Below, piece after piece: positions 45,646 through 52,845 of a stretch of DNA of 64,000 bases (the stretch's first letter is position 1; the number at the start of each line of letters is the position of its first letter). The stretch spans positions 1-64,000 of the forward strand of contig NZ_VDCQ01000023.1 of assembly GCF_006265175.1 (NCBI RefSeq), read 5' to 3'. The DNA is from Paenibacillus hemerocallicola (GTDB lineage: Bacteria; Bacillota; Bacilli; Paenibacillales; NBRC-103111). Made by a program: the position numbers and the translations under genes. Below the pieces are notes generated by a model. The model did no database searches and was not told the origin of the DNA. It was given only the letters and a program-made list of their open reading frames with translations.

Positions 45646-46672
45646 CGCCTACGTGGTTAAGTCGGGCTTGTTCACGACTGTGCAGGATGACGGCCGCTTC
45701 GGCCATCAGCGCATCGGCGTGCCCGTCGGCGGCGCCATGGACGGCTATGCCCTGCGCGCGGCTAACGCGCTCGTCGGCAACGGCCCGCGCGCGGCCGCGC
45801 TCGAGCTGACGCTCGCCGGCTTCGCGCTGCGGCTGGACGCCGACGCGCTCGTCGCCGTCACCGGCGGCGGCTCCTCGCCGACCGTCGACGGCTGCCCGCT
45901 GCCCGCGTGGCGCGCCGTCTTCGTCCGCCGCGGCGCCGAGCTCGCCTTCGCGCCCGCCGCCTCCGGCTGCCGCGCCTACCTCGCGATCGCGGGCGGCTTC
46001 GCCGTGCCCGCCGTGCTCGGCAGCCGCGGCACGCACGTCCCGTCCCGGCTCGGCGGCCTGGACGGCCGCCCTCTGCGGGCGGGGGACGCGCTGCCTGTCG
46101 GCGCGCCGGAGCCAGCTGCCGCTGCGCTGCTCGCGAAGCTGCGCGGCGAGGCCGGGGACGCGGCTTGGGCGGCCCCCGCCTGGGGCGTCAGCCCGCACGC
46201 GCTGCCGGCTTACGACGACCATCCGGTCGTGCGGGTAACGCCGGGCCCCGAATACGAACGCTTCGCGCCGGACAGCCTGCGGCTGTTCCTCGCTTCGGCG
46301 TTCGTCGTCTCGTCCCGCTCCGACCGGATGGGCTACCGGCTGGACGGCCCGCGGCTGGAGTTGGCTGGCGCCGGGGCCGGAAGCCTGCTGTCGGAGCCGG
46401 TCACGGCCGGGACGGTTCAGGTGCCGCCGGACGGTTTGCCCGTCGTGCTTATGGCCGACAGACAGACGACGGGCGGCTATCCGCGCATCGCTCAAGTGTC
46501 CGAGGCGGATCTGCCTCTGCTGGCGCAGGCGAGGCCCGGAGCGCAAGTGCGATTCGAGCTGATCGGTCATGCCGAATCCCGGCAATGGCTGCTGGCCGTC
46601 CGGCTGGAGGAGCTCATGCTGCGGGCCGGCATCGGGATGCGGATGCGGGAGGAGACGGAGCGTTATGGATAA
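45629..46672 (+). CDS. pxpC: 5-oxoprolinase subunit PxpC (KipA family)
   Basis: A 347-residue PxpC/KipA protein. [30 protein letters not shown] is the family start, then NALVGN and, late, [13 protein letters not shown] and [18 protein letters not shown]. The ATG at 45629 follows GAGGGGG by 11 nt; a TTG at 45623 with 5-nt spacing is the alternative. The first 600 bp are much more GC-rich than the flanking genes, with nearly all third positions G or C and many Ala and Arg codons. It overlaps pxpA by 8 bp. Confidence 0.92.
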   Translation: MQNQSSAYVVKSGLFTTVQDDGRFGHQRIGVPVGGAMDGYALRAANALVGNGPRAAALELTLAGFALRLDADALVAVTGGGSSPTVDGCPLPAWRAVFVRRGAELAFAPAASGCRAYLAIAGGFAVPAVLGSRGTHVPSRLGGLDGRPLRAGDALPVGAPEPAAAALLAKLRGEAGDAAWAAPAWGVSPHALPAYDDHPVVRVTPGPEYERFAPDSLRLFLASAFVVSSRSDRMGYRLDGPRLELAGAGAGSLLSEPVTAGTVQVPPDGLPVVLMADRQTTGGYPRIAQVSEADLPLLAQARPGAQVRFELIGHAESRQWLLAVRLEELMLRAGIGMRMREETERYG

Positions 46673-47408
46673 ATCGGACAAACGTATCGACTTGAACTGC
46701 GATATCGGCGAAGGCTTCGGCGTATACCGGACCGGCGAGGACGAGCGGCTGCTCGATGTCGTGACGTCGGCGAATATAGCCTGCGGCTTTCATGCGGGCG
46801 ATCCGGCGACGATGCTGCGGACCGTAAGGCTGTGCGCGGAGCGCGGCGTGGCGATCGGCGCGCATCCGGGGCTGCCGGACATGACAGGGTTCGGCCGGAG
46901 AGAGATGGCGATTTCGCCGCAGGAAGCTTACGAGATGACGGTATATCAGCTAGGGGCGCTGTACGGCTTCGTCCGGGCGGAAGGGGCCGTTATGCGGCAT
47001 GTGAAGCCGCACGGGGCGCTTTACAATATGGCGGCTGCCGATGCCGGTCTGGCCGAAGCGATCGCGGAGGCGGTGCGGCGCGTGGACGCTGCGCTCGTTT
47101 TGGTCGGGCTCGCCGGAAGCGAGCTGGTCCGCGCCGGTGCGGCTGCGGGGCTGGCAACCGCCGCAGAAGCGTTCGCGGACCGGCGGTACCGGCAGGACGG
47201 CACGCTCGTGCCGAGGCGGGAGCCGGGAGCGATGATCGGAGACGCCGCCGAGGCGGTCGGCCAAGTGCTGCGTCTCGCCGCGGCGGGACAGGCGCAGACA
47301 GTGTGCGTACACGGTGACGGCCCGCATGCCCTCGAATTCGCTTCCCGGGTCCGGCAAGGATTGCAGCAGGCGGGATGGCGGCTTGCGCCGGTGGCGGGCG
47401 AAGCGTGA
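46665..47408 (+). CDS. pxpA: 5-oxoprolinase subunit PxpA (LamB/YcsF family)
   Basis: A 247-residue PxpA protein with the complete family pattern: [44 protein letters not shown] and VKPHGALYN, then [10 protein letters not shown] near the end. It is the catalytic TIM-barrel-like subunit of 5-oxoprolinase. GGGAGGAGAC lies upstream. It is the last gene of pxpBCA. No transporter for oxoproline and no terminator were seen; the following 100 bp lead into the repeat block. Confidence 0.93.
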   Translation: MDKSDKRIDLNCDIGEGFGVYRTGEDERLLDVVTSANIACGFHAGDPATMLRTVRLCAERGVAIGAHPGLPDMTGFGRREMAISPQEAYEMTVYQLGALYGFVRAEGAVMRHVKPHGALYNMAAADAGLAEAIAEAVRRVDAALVLVGLAGSELVRAGAAAGLATAAEAFADRRYRQDGTLVPRREPGAMIGDAAEAVGQVLRLAAAGQAQTVCVHGDGPHALEFASRVRQGLQQAGWRLAPVAGEA

Positions 47409-47513
47409 CGTGCGGAGATTGGCCAGAGAACGCTCCTTCACTTTTTCATTGAGTTGGATTTTATAGGAAAACGAGGGGATTTCCGTTTGATGGCGATTTC
47501 CTTGCGGCAGCGC

Positions 47514-47726
47514 GGAACAATTACTTCCGTTATTTGAATCGAAGGGAAGCATAAGTTCCTCTAATACCGAGGGAAGGGCGTAAGAACAGCACGAACGGAA
47601 CAATTTTTTCCTCTATCCGGGCAAAACGCTATTCAAACAACAATGTTACTGCCAATAAAGGAACTAATCCTTCCTCTACGCTCCATTTTACGGCTTTCCG
47701 AAGGGCATAACGGAACTTTTTGTTCC
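47514..47726. repeat. Five GGAA-N7-TTCC units
   Basis: Five 15-nt palindromic units, each GGAA[C/G] then six bases then TTCC, start at 47514, 47545, 47597, 47660 and 47712. Most are followed by TCTA, GTTA or GCTT. Spacings are 31, 52, 63 and 52 bp. Inter-unit sequence is only loosely conserved. There is no coding potential in 47409-47876. The unit resembles binding-site or RNA-hairpin arrays rather than a CRISPR, because spacers are irregular and units are diverged. Confidence 0.6.
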
Positions 47727-47876
47727 GCTTGCCTGGTTGGACAGTCTTTCATGCAGCGCCCCCTTGCGGGCCTTCCTATACGGGCTCCGGTCGATAATCC
47801 CCACACCGGTTACGGAAGCGCTTAGTTTGCCGCATAGGTGAAACGATGTCGGTTTATTAAAACCAGTGGGGGATAT

Positions 47877-48092
47877 ATGAATGATCGAATACCATGGGGA
47901 ATTTTCAGCTATATAAAGCCTGAATTCGCTTATAGATACACTTTCGGCAATATCCTTCGACATCGGAAGCCTTCCAAATCCTTCATTAGTAACTATAGGA
48001 TTTCCGGAATTGCGGGGGTAGCCTTCGGTTTATATGTATTGTACAAAGTTTTTACAAATGGATTTGGAAATTACCCTGGCTGCGGTGCCTGA
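47877..48092 (+). CDS. Small membrane protein, unrecognised
   Basis: A 71-residue ORF with GTGGGGGAT just upstream of ATG 47877. It begins MNDRIPWGIFSYIKPEFAYR and carries one likely membrane segment near 46-65 (SGIAGVAFGLYVLYKVFTNG), with basic residues before it. Codons are more AT-rich than in surrounding genes. No family is recognised. It could be a genuine small membrane protein or an acquired remnant. Confidence 0.45.
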   Translation: MNDRIPWGIFSYIKPEFAYRYTFGNILRHRKPSKSFISNYRISGIAGVAFGLYVLYKVFTNGFGNYPGCGA

Positions 48093-48182
48093 CAATATGT
48101 TTTTTTGCATTGCAATAAGACCAGACCTTTCCCTTCGCCTCAGGAGAATATCTTTATAAACATTCTTTCCCAAATGTTAGGC

Positions 48183-48211
48183 TTGATGAATCCAACGTCA
48201 TCCCATATAAT
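48183..48211 (+). promoter_or_regulatory. Sigma-A promoter of a short transcript
   Basis: TTGATG (48183-48188) and TATAAT (48206-48211) with a 17-bp spacer. The unit it would drive contains the 15-codon ORF at 48268 and the terminator at 48376. Confidence 0.65.
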
Positions 48212-48267
48212 TGTAATGTTACCAAAATGGCAATGAAAATCGACTAAGGTGAGAGGAGGCGTACGGC

Positions 48268-48315
48268 ATGCAAAACATGTTGTTTAACGGCAAAATCGAG
48301 GTGTACCGCTTTTAA
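48268..48315 (+). CDS. 15-residue micro-ORF (possible leader peptide)
   Basis: MQNMLFNGKIEVYRF, preceded by AGGAGG at 48254-48259 with 8-nt spacing, as good a ribosome binding site as any in the window. It lies between a consensus promoter and a terminator 61 bp after its stop, which is the layout of a translational or transcriptional attenuator. It may also encode a free micro-peptide. No family is known to me. Confidence 0.45.
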   Translation: MQNMLFNGKIEVYRF

Positions 48316-48375
48316 CCGAATACGGCCTAAACTTAACCTTCACCTGATGCGCGTGAATACATACATTCGACACAG

Positions 48376-48402
48376 GCACGATGCGGGTTATCGTGTTTTT
48401 TT
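48376..48402 (+). terminator. Terminator/attenuator before CD3324-family gene
   Basis: CACGAT (48376-48381) and ATCGTG (48389-48394) form a stem followed immediately by TTTTTTTG. It is short but has a perfect T run. It lies between the micro-ORF and the 35-codon ORF. Confidence 0.65.
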
Positions 48403-48491
48403 GTTCCCTTTTTTCCGAGGTTTACGGGACTAATCCGCCGCTCGCGGCGTCCGGACGGGAATCCGGACCATTCTAAATAGGAGGTGAGACG

Positions 48492-48599
48492 ATGAAAGCG
48501 CTCAGCATTGTTCAAGTCGGGTCGGTTTTGGCATCCAACAATCTAGAGGAGGTTTTCATCAATGAGTTACAAAAACGGAAAGGATTTTCTTCCGCCTAG
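48492..48599 (+). CDS. 35-residue ORF overlapping the CD3324-family gene
   Basis: MKALSIVQVGSVLASNNLEE and 15 further residues, ending at TAG 48597-48599. A near-perfect AGGAGGTGAG lies 3-4 nt upstream of its ATG. Its last 38 bp overlap the start of the CD3324-family gene in another frame, so ribosomes translating it would reach the start of that gene. This is a typical arrangement for translational coupling or a leader peptide. It is not recognised as a known peptide. Confidence 0.45.
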   Translation: MKALSIVQVGSVLASNNLEEVFINELQKRKGFSSA

Positions 48600-48852
48600 C
48601 TTATTGAAGGAACTGCAAAATTACATTCAAGGCGAACTTGTCTATATTCCGAAAATCGAGCAAACCAGGGCCGGATGGGGCGAGAATAACGGAACGCGCA
48701 AGCTGATCGAGAAGCGCAACCGCGAAATTTACCAGATGTACAAAGGCGGCGCAAGCGTCATCGAGCTGATCCAGCGCTTCCATCTGTCCGAGGACAGCAT
48801 CCGCAAAATTATCGTCAAGACCCGGGAACTCGTACAAAATGTGGCCAAATGA
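48562..48852 (+). CDS. CD3324 family protein (HTH-like)
   Basis: A 96-residue protein with the CD3324-family pattern: an N-terminal segment KDFLPPSLLKELQNYIQGEL, then VYIPKIEQTRAGWGENNGTR, and a C-terminal helix-turn-helix-like part EIYQMYKGGASVIELIQRFHLSEDSIRKIIVK. The family is widespread in Firmicutes, small, resembles Mor-type DNA-binding domains, and has no firm function. AGAGGAGG lies 9 nt before the ATG. It is preceded by two tiny ORFs and an attenuator-like hairpin and followed by a terminator that starts at its stop codon. Confidence 0.85.
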   Translation: MSYKNGKDFLPPSLLKELQNYIQGELVYIPKIEQTRAGWGENNGTRKLIEKRNREIYQMYKGGASVIELIQRFHLSEDSIRKIIVKTRELVQNVAK

Positions 48853-48885
48853 AAGCAGGACGTTTATCGTCTTGCTTTTTTTCTT
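48852..48885 (+). terminator. Terminator of CD3324-family gene
   Basis: AAAGCAGGACG (48852-48862) pairs with CGTCTTGCTTT (48868-48878) with one G-U, followed by a T run. Confidence 0.85.
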
Positions 48886-48950
48886 TGCGGCGGAGATTTT
48901 TGCGCGGAAACGTTTGTATAATGAAACGAGACCTGACGGAGGGATGGCCG

Positions 48951-49343
48951 ATGAAACGCGTTTTCGTGTACGGAACATTGATGACGGGAGAGGCGAACCA
49001 TGGCATAGCGGCGCCTCATACGTTTTCCGTCGAGCCCGGCGCGGTGAGAGGAAGACTTTACAATGCCGGACCGTATCCGGCTCTAGTAGTCGAAGCGACG
49101 GGAAACGACGATGGCGGCAACGTCGTGCGAGGCGAATGGCTGACCGTGAGCGATGAGGGGCTTCCGGCGATGGATGCGCTCGAAGACTATTACGGCCCCG
49201 GCGATCCCCGAAACGACTACGATCGGGTGCATATCCGCGATATCGACGGCATTCGCCGCGGTTGGGCGTACGTCTGGCAAAATTCGAGGGGATGCGCGGA
49301 AATACGCTCCGGATTTTGGCGGGAGCGCGAATCAAACTTCTAG
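48951..49343 (+). CDS. Gamma-glutamylcyclotransferase-like protein
   Basis: A 130-residue AIG2/GGCT fold protein. VFVYGTLMTGEANH is the family substrate loop, then GRLYNAGPYPALV and the catalytic Glu region MDALEDYYGPGDPRNDYDRVHI. It would release 5-oxoproline from gamma-glutamyl compounds, which fits with the pxpBCA oxoprolinase 1.5 kb upstream, although many homologues have other roles. GGAGGG precedes ATG 48951. A TATAAT at 48917-48922 could be its own promoter. Confidence 0.85.
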   Translation: MKRVFVYGTLMTGEANHGIAAPHTFSVEPGAVRGRLYNAGPYPALVVEATGNDDGGNVVRGEWLTVSDEGLPAMDALEDYYGPGDPRNDYDRVHIRDIDGIRRGWAYVWQNSRGCAEIRSGFWRERESNF

Positions 49344-49362
49344 TACAACGGCTGGAATGAAA

Positions 49363-49371
49363 TGCTATAAT
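49363..49371 (+). promoter_or_regulatory. Extended -10 promoter of the phosphorelay operon
   Basis: TGCTATAAT gives an extended -10 (TGn-TATAAT) 45 bp before the first response regulator; the -35 region is weak. Confidence 0.55.
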
Positions 49372-49415
49372 GAAGAGAATTGAAAGAATCATGTCGAAAG
49401 AACGGAGAGAACAAC

Positions 49416-49796
49416 ATGACGGGGAAAAAAATACTGCTTGCCGACGACGAAACGGCACTCCGCTTCCTGCTCACGGAAACGCTGGCGGACGAAGGCTACG
49501 CCATTACGGAAACCGAGGACGGACAGCAAGCGAAAGACAAGCTGCAGCAAGAGTCGTACGATCTGGTCATCCTCGATTATATGATGCCGGAGAAAACCGG
49601 GGTCGAAGTATGCGAATGGCTGCGCGGATCGGATTCGCCGAACCGCGACATTCCGGTCATTTTGCTGACCGCCAAGGCGCTCGAGAAAGACAAGGAAAAA
49701 GCGAAGGCGGCCGGCGTCACGTCCTACGTCGTCAAGCCGTTCAGTCCGCTCCAATTGATCGATATCGTGGGAAGCCTGCTCGGGGACGGCGAATAG
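49416..49796 (+). CDS. Stand-alone CheY-like response regulator
   Basis: A 126-residue single receiver domain. ILLADDETALR carries the acidic pocket, VILDYMMPEKTG carries the phospho-acceptor Asp54, and the conserved Thr (LLTAKA) and Lys107 (YVVKPFS) are present. There is no output domain. GGAGAG lies before the ATG. It is first in an operon with the hybrid histidine kinase at 49819 and the Hpt-REC-GGDEF-REC protein at 52838, and is probably a phosphate shuttle or sink in that relay. Confidence 0.92.
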   Translation: MTGKKILLADDETALRFLLTETLADEGYAITETEDGQQAKDKLQQESYDLVILDYMMPEKTGVEVCEWLRGSDSPNRDIPVILLTAKALEKDKEKAKAAGVTSYVVKPFSPLQLIDIVGSLLGDGE

Positions 49797-49818
49797 TCGG
49801 GGAGAGGAACGGATCAGT

Positions 49819-52800
49819 ATGCCGACCAAAATGAGAAGCATCGCATCGAACGTGTCTGTTTTGATTTTTACGACCATTTTGCTGTTCGCCGTCTTCGTGC
49901 TCGCTACCGGGTTGACGATGAACAACCATATCATAGAGGCCCGTGACAACCTCGAGCTGGAAATGCAGGACCAGGCGCTTGTCGAAAGCTTGTATAACGA
50001 CTCGCAAACGGTCGTTTCCGACTTGAGGGCGTATTTGGCATTCGGCAGAGCCGATTTTTTGACCCAATTCCTCGCCATGAGGCAGACGTTCGATGCGAAG
50101 CTGAACGATATATCCGACCGATTCCAAAGCCGCGACTACGGAGAGAAATTTTCCAACGAATGGAACGCCATTCTTAAAGCGTGGGCAAGCTACCGACAAT
50201 CGAGCGAAACGGTAATCGAGCTTAAAAAAAGCGGCAGCATGGAAGAAATCGAGAATATGTCGAAGACGACGACCACGTCCAACGTGAACGATATGAACCG
50301 CAATTTTCAGACGATCATGTCCTCGCAGAACGAATCCGTGCAGCGCTGGCTCGACGATAACCGGAAACGGACCGACATGCTGATCCTGCTGCCGATCCTC
50401 GTCGTTACGGGCGCCGCGATAGCCGGCGGGCTGCTAGTCGTTTATTTGCGCCGCAAGGTGATCGGCCCGATCGTTCAAGCCGACGCGGCCGTCAACCGGA
50501 TTGCCGATGGCGAATATGTGCAGGTCGCGCTCAGCCACCGCAACGACGAGCTGGGGCGGCTCGAGCGCGGCATCAATTTCATGTCGGGCGAATTAAGACA
50601 GCGTCACGTCGCACTCAAGGAATCGAACAAAGAGCTGATCGACCAGCGCGACCTTCTGGAGGCGCAGAATGAAGAAATATCCGCCCAGCAGGTCGAGCAG
50701 CAGGAGATGCTGCTTAAGCTGACCGATCGGGAACGCGAGCTGGAGCTGATTACGACCTATCAGGAGAAGCTGACCGGCCACGTGGAAATCAAAGCGTTCC
50801 TGAACCATTCGGTCAAAGCGCTGCTGCAGGCGCTGCATCAGGATGCGGCCGTGCTTATCGCGGAGAATCCGGAGACGTCCGCTTTCGACGTCATTTACTC
50901 GTACGGATACCCGCAGGGCGCGCTCCCTTCTTCCTATAAAGAGTTGTTCGGACCGAGCATGCGCGTCCTGCACGAGAAGCAGGCCATCTACCGGAAGCGG
51001 CAGCTGAATGCGGACGAACGGGGCATTCACGGCGGCTATGACACCGCGCTGGACCAATACTATCCGCTTCTCGACGAATATTCGCACGTGATCGGCATGC
51101 TCCTCATTACGTCCTATGGGGCAAGCGAGGTGGACGACACGCTGCATCGGCTCACCAAAGGGCTCGTCCGGCAGTTCGCGCTCGCATTCCTGGCGCAGAC
51201 GACGAACGAGGAGCGGCGCAAGCAGGCGTACTTGCTGGAAGAGCTGAACGAGGAGCTGTCCCAGGAGCGCGACAGCTTGCAGCAGCAGCGGGATCTCGTT
51301 AGGCGCATCATCGAATCGATTCACGAAGGCATGGTCATGTGCGACGGCGGCGGACGGATTCTGTTTTCCAATGAGCGCATGAACGAGATGTTCGGCTTCG
51401 ACCGTTTCTCCGGATCGAATGTCCGGGATTTTTGCCGGCATCTGGAAGCGGGGGCTCCGGACAAATCGCAGCTGGGCGAATTCGCCGAGGCGGTCCTGAA
51501 CGGAACGCTTGAGCAAGTGCAGGAACGGTTTACGCTGGCGCTCGAAGACGGACGCGAGGAGCATTTCGAGCTGTATGTCAACTCCATAACGGACCCGATC
51601 GAGAATACGCGCAGCTTCCTGTTCGTGTTCCGCGACCGCACCAATGAGGAAATGGCCGACGAGATGAAGAACGAGTTCATCAGCATCGTGTCGCACGAGC
51701 TGCGTACCCCGCTCGCGAGCGTTCTCGGCTTTATGGAAATTTTGCTGAACCGGGATATTCCGAAGGAAAAGCAGAAGAAATATATGGAGACGATTTACAA
51801 GGAAGCGAGCCGACTGTCCAACCTGATCAACGATTTCCTCGATCTTCAGCGGATGGAATCGGGCAAGCAGGCGTACCAGCACATTCCCGTCAACATGTCG
51901 GCGGTCGTGAGGGACGTCTCCGAGCAATGGCAGGGCAAGCAGGACCATCGCATCGACACGGCCATCGAGCCGGAAGTGTTCGTTACGGCCGATATCGACC
52001 GGATGACGCAGGTGATGCACAACTTGCTTAGCAATGCGGTGAAATATTCGCCGACCGCGGACCGAATCGCAGTCCGTGTCGCCAAGGACCGCGACTATGC
52101 GGTTATCGAGGTGCAGGATTTCGGTTTGGGTATTCCGGAGGACGCCAAGGAGAAGCTGTTCAACAAGTTTTATAGGGTGGACAACTCCGATCGCCGGCAA
52201 ATCGGCGGCACCGGCCTCGGGCTCGCCATCGTCAAGGAAATCATCGAGTCCCACCACGGTACGTTGACGTTCGAGTCGGAGCTCGGCGTCGGCTCCACCT
52301 TCCGCATTCGGATGAAAACTTATCGCGCGACCGGGATGGGCGGCAAGGTCGTCATCGTGGAAGACGACGAGAACTTGTCCAAGCTCATTGCCGTCGCCTT
52401 CGAGAAGCTGAACGTATCGACCGTACAGCTGCGCAGTGCGGAGGATGCGGTTTTGTCGCTGCGGGAAACGACCGGGCCGGCTCCGCTTATTTGCATCGTC
52501 GATATCCAGCTGGACGGCAAGAAGCTGGGCTGGGATTTCATCGCCGAGCTGTTGCAGCATCCGGTATACCGCAACACCCCGGTCATCGTGTCGACCGTCC
52601 TGGAGCCGCCCAAGCATTTTCATGAGACGGATACGGGCAAATATTTGCGCAAGCCGTTCACGATCGACCGGCTGCTCGAGCTGGCAGCGAGCCTGATGGA
52701 GCCCGCCCAGAGCAATCCTACCGTCGTTTTTCCGGTTCAGGACCGGGAGGCGATCGCAACGAAGCTTGAAGAGAAAGGGATTCACGTGACCGATTTGAAG

Positions 52801-52845
52801 ATCAAACGGGATATTATCGAAGTGGAAGTGAAGAAGCATGACTGA
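49819..52845 (+). CDS. Hybrid sensor histidine kinase with C-terminal receiver
   Basis: A 1008-residue membrane kinase. Membrane segments at about 11-33 and 190-212 enclose a mostly helical extracellular domain (four-helix-bundle type). A HAMP domain covers about 212-265 and a coiled coil to 315. A GAF-like domain spans about 330-460, a second coiled coil to 495 and a PAS-like domain about 495-605. HisKA has His626 in VSHELRTPLASV, and HATPase_c has NLLSNAVKYS, DFGLGIP and GGTGLGLAIV. The receiver begins IVEDDENLSK with phospho-acceptor Asp895 in CIVDIQLDGK. About 45 residues of unknown fold follow at the C-terminus. It overlaps the next gene by 8 bp and likely phosphorylates its partners in relay. 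Confidence 0.93.
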   Translation: MPTKMRSIASNVSVLIFTTILLFAVFVLATGLTMNNHIIEARDNLELEMQDQALVESLYNDSQTVVSDLRAYLAFGRADFLTQFLAMRQTFDAKLNDISDRFQSRDYGEKFSNEWNAILKAWASYRQSSETVIELKKSGSMEEIENMSKTTTTSNVNDMNRNFQTIMSSQNESVQRWLDDNRKRTDMLILLPILVVTGAAIAGGLLVVYLRRKVIGPIVQADAAVNRIADGEYVQVALSHRNDELGRLERGINFMSGELRQRHVALKESNKELIDQRDLLEAQNEEISAQQVEQQEMLLKLTDRERELELITTYQEKLTGHVEIKAFLNHSVKALLQALHQDAAVLIAENPETSAFDVIYSYGYPQGALPSSYKELFGPSMRVLHEKQAIYRKRQLNADERGIHGGYDTALDQYYPLLDEYSHVIGMLLITSYGASEVDDTLHRLTKGLVRQFALAFLAQTTNEERRKQAYLLEELNEELSQERDSLQQQRDLVRRIIESIHEGMVMCDGGGRILFSNERMNEMFGFDRFSGSNVRDFCRHLEAGAPDKSQLGEFAEAVLNGTLEQVQERFTLALEDGREEHFELYVNSITDPIENTRSFLFVFRDRTNEEMADEMKNEFISIVSHELRTPLASVLGFMEILLNRDIPKEKQKKYMETIYKEASRLSNLINDFLDLQRMESGKQAYQHIPVNMSAVVRDVSEQWQGKQDHRIDTAIEPEVFVTADIDRMTQVMHNLLSNAVKYSPTADRIAVRVAKDRDYAVIEVQDFGLGIPEDAKEKLFNKFYRVDNSDRRQIGGTGLGLAIVKEIIESHHGTLTFESELGVGSTFRIRMKTYRATGMGGKVVIVEDDENLSKLIAVAFEKLNVSTVQLRSAEDAVLSLRETTGPAPLICIVDIQLDGKKLGWDFIAELLQHPVYRNTPVIVSTVLEPPKHFHETDTGKYLRKPFTIDRLLELAASLMEPAQSNPTVVFPVQDREAIATKLEEKGIHVTDLKIKRDIIEVEVKKHD

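Noticed and set aside
47514-47726. CRISPR array
   Set aside because: Units are diverged palindromes with unequal spacing and there are no cas genes.
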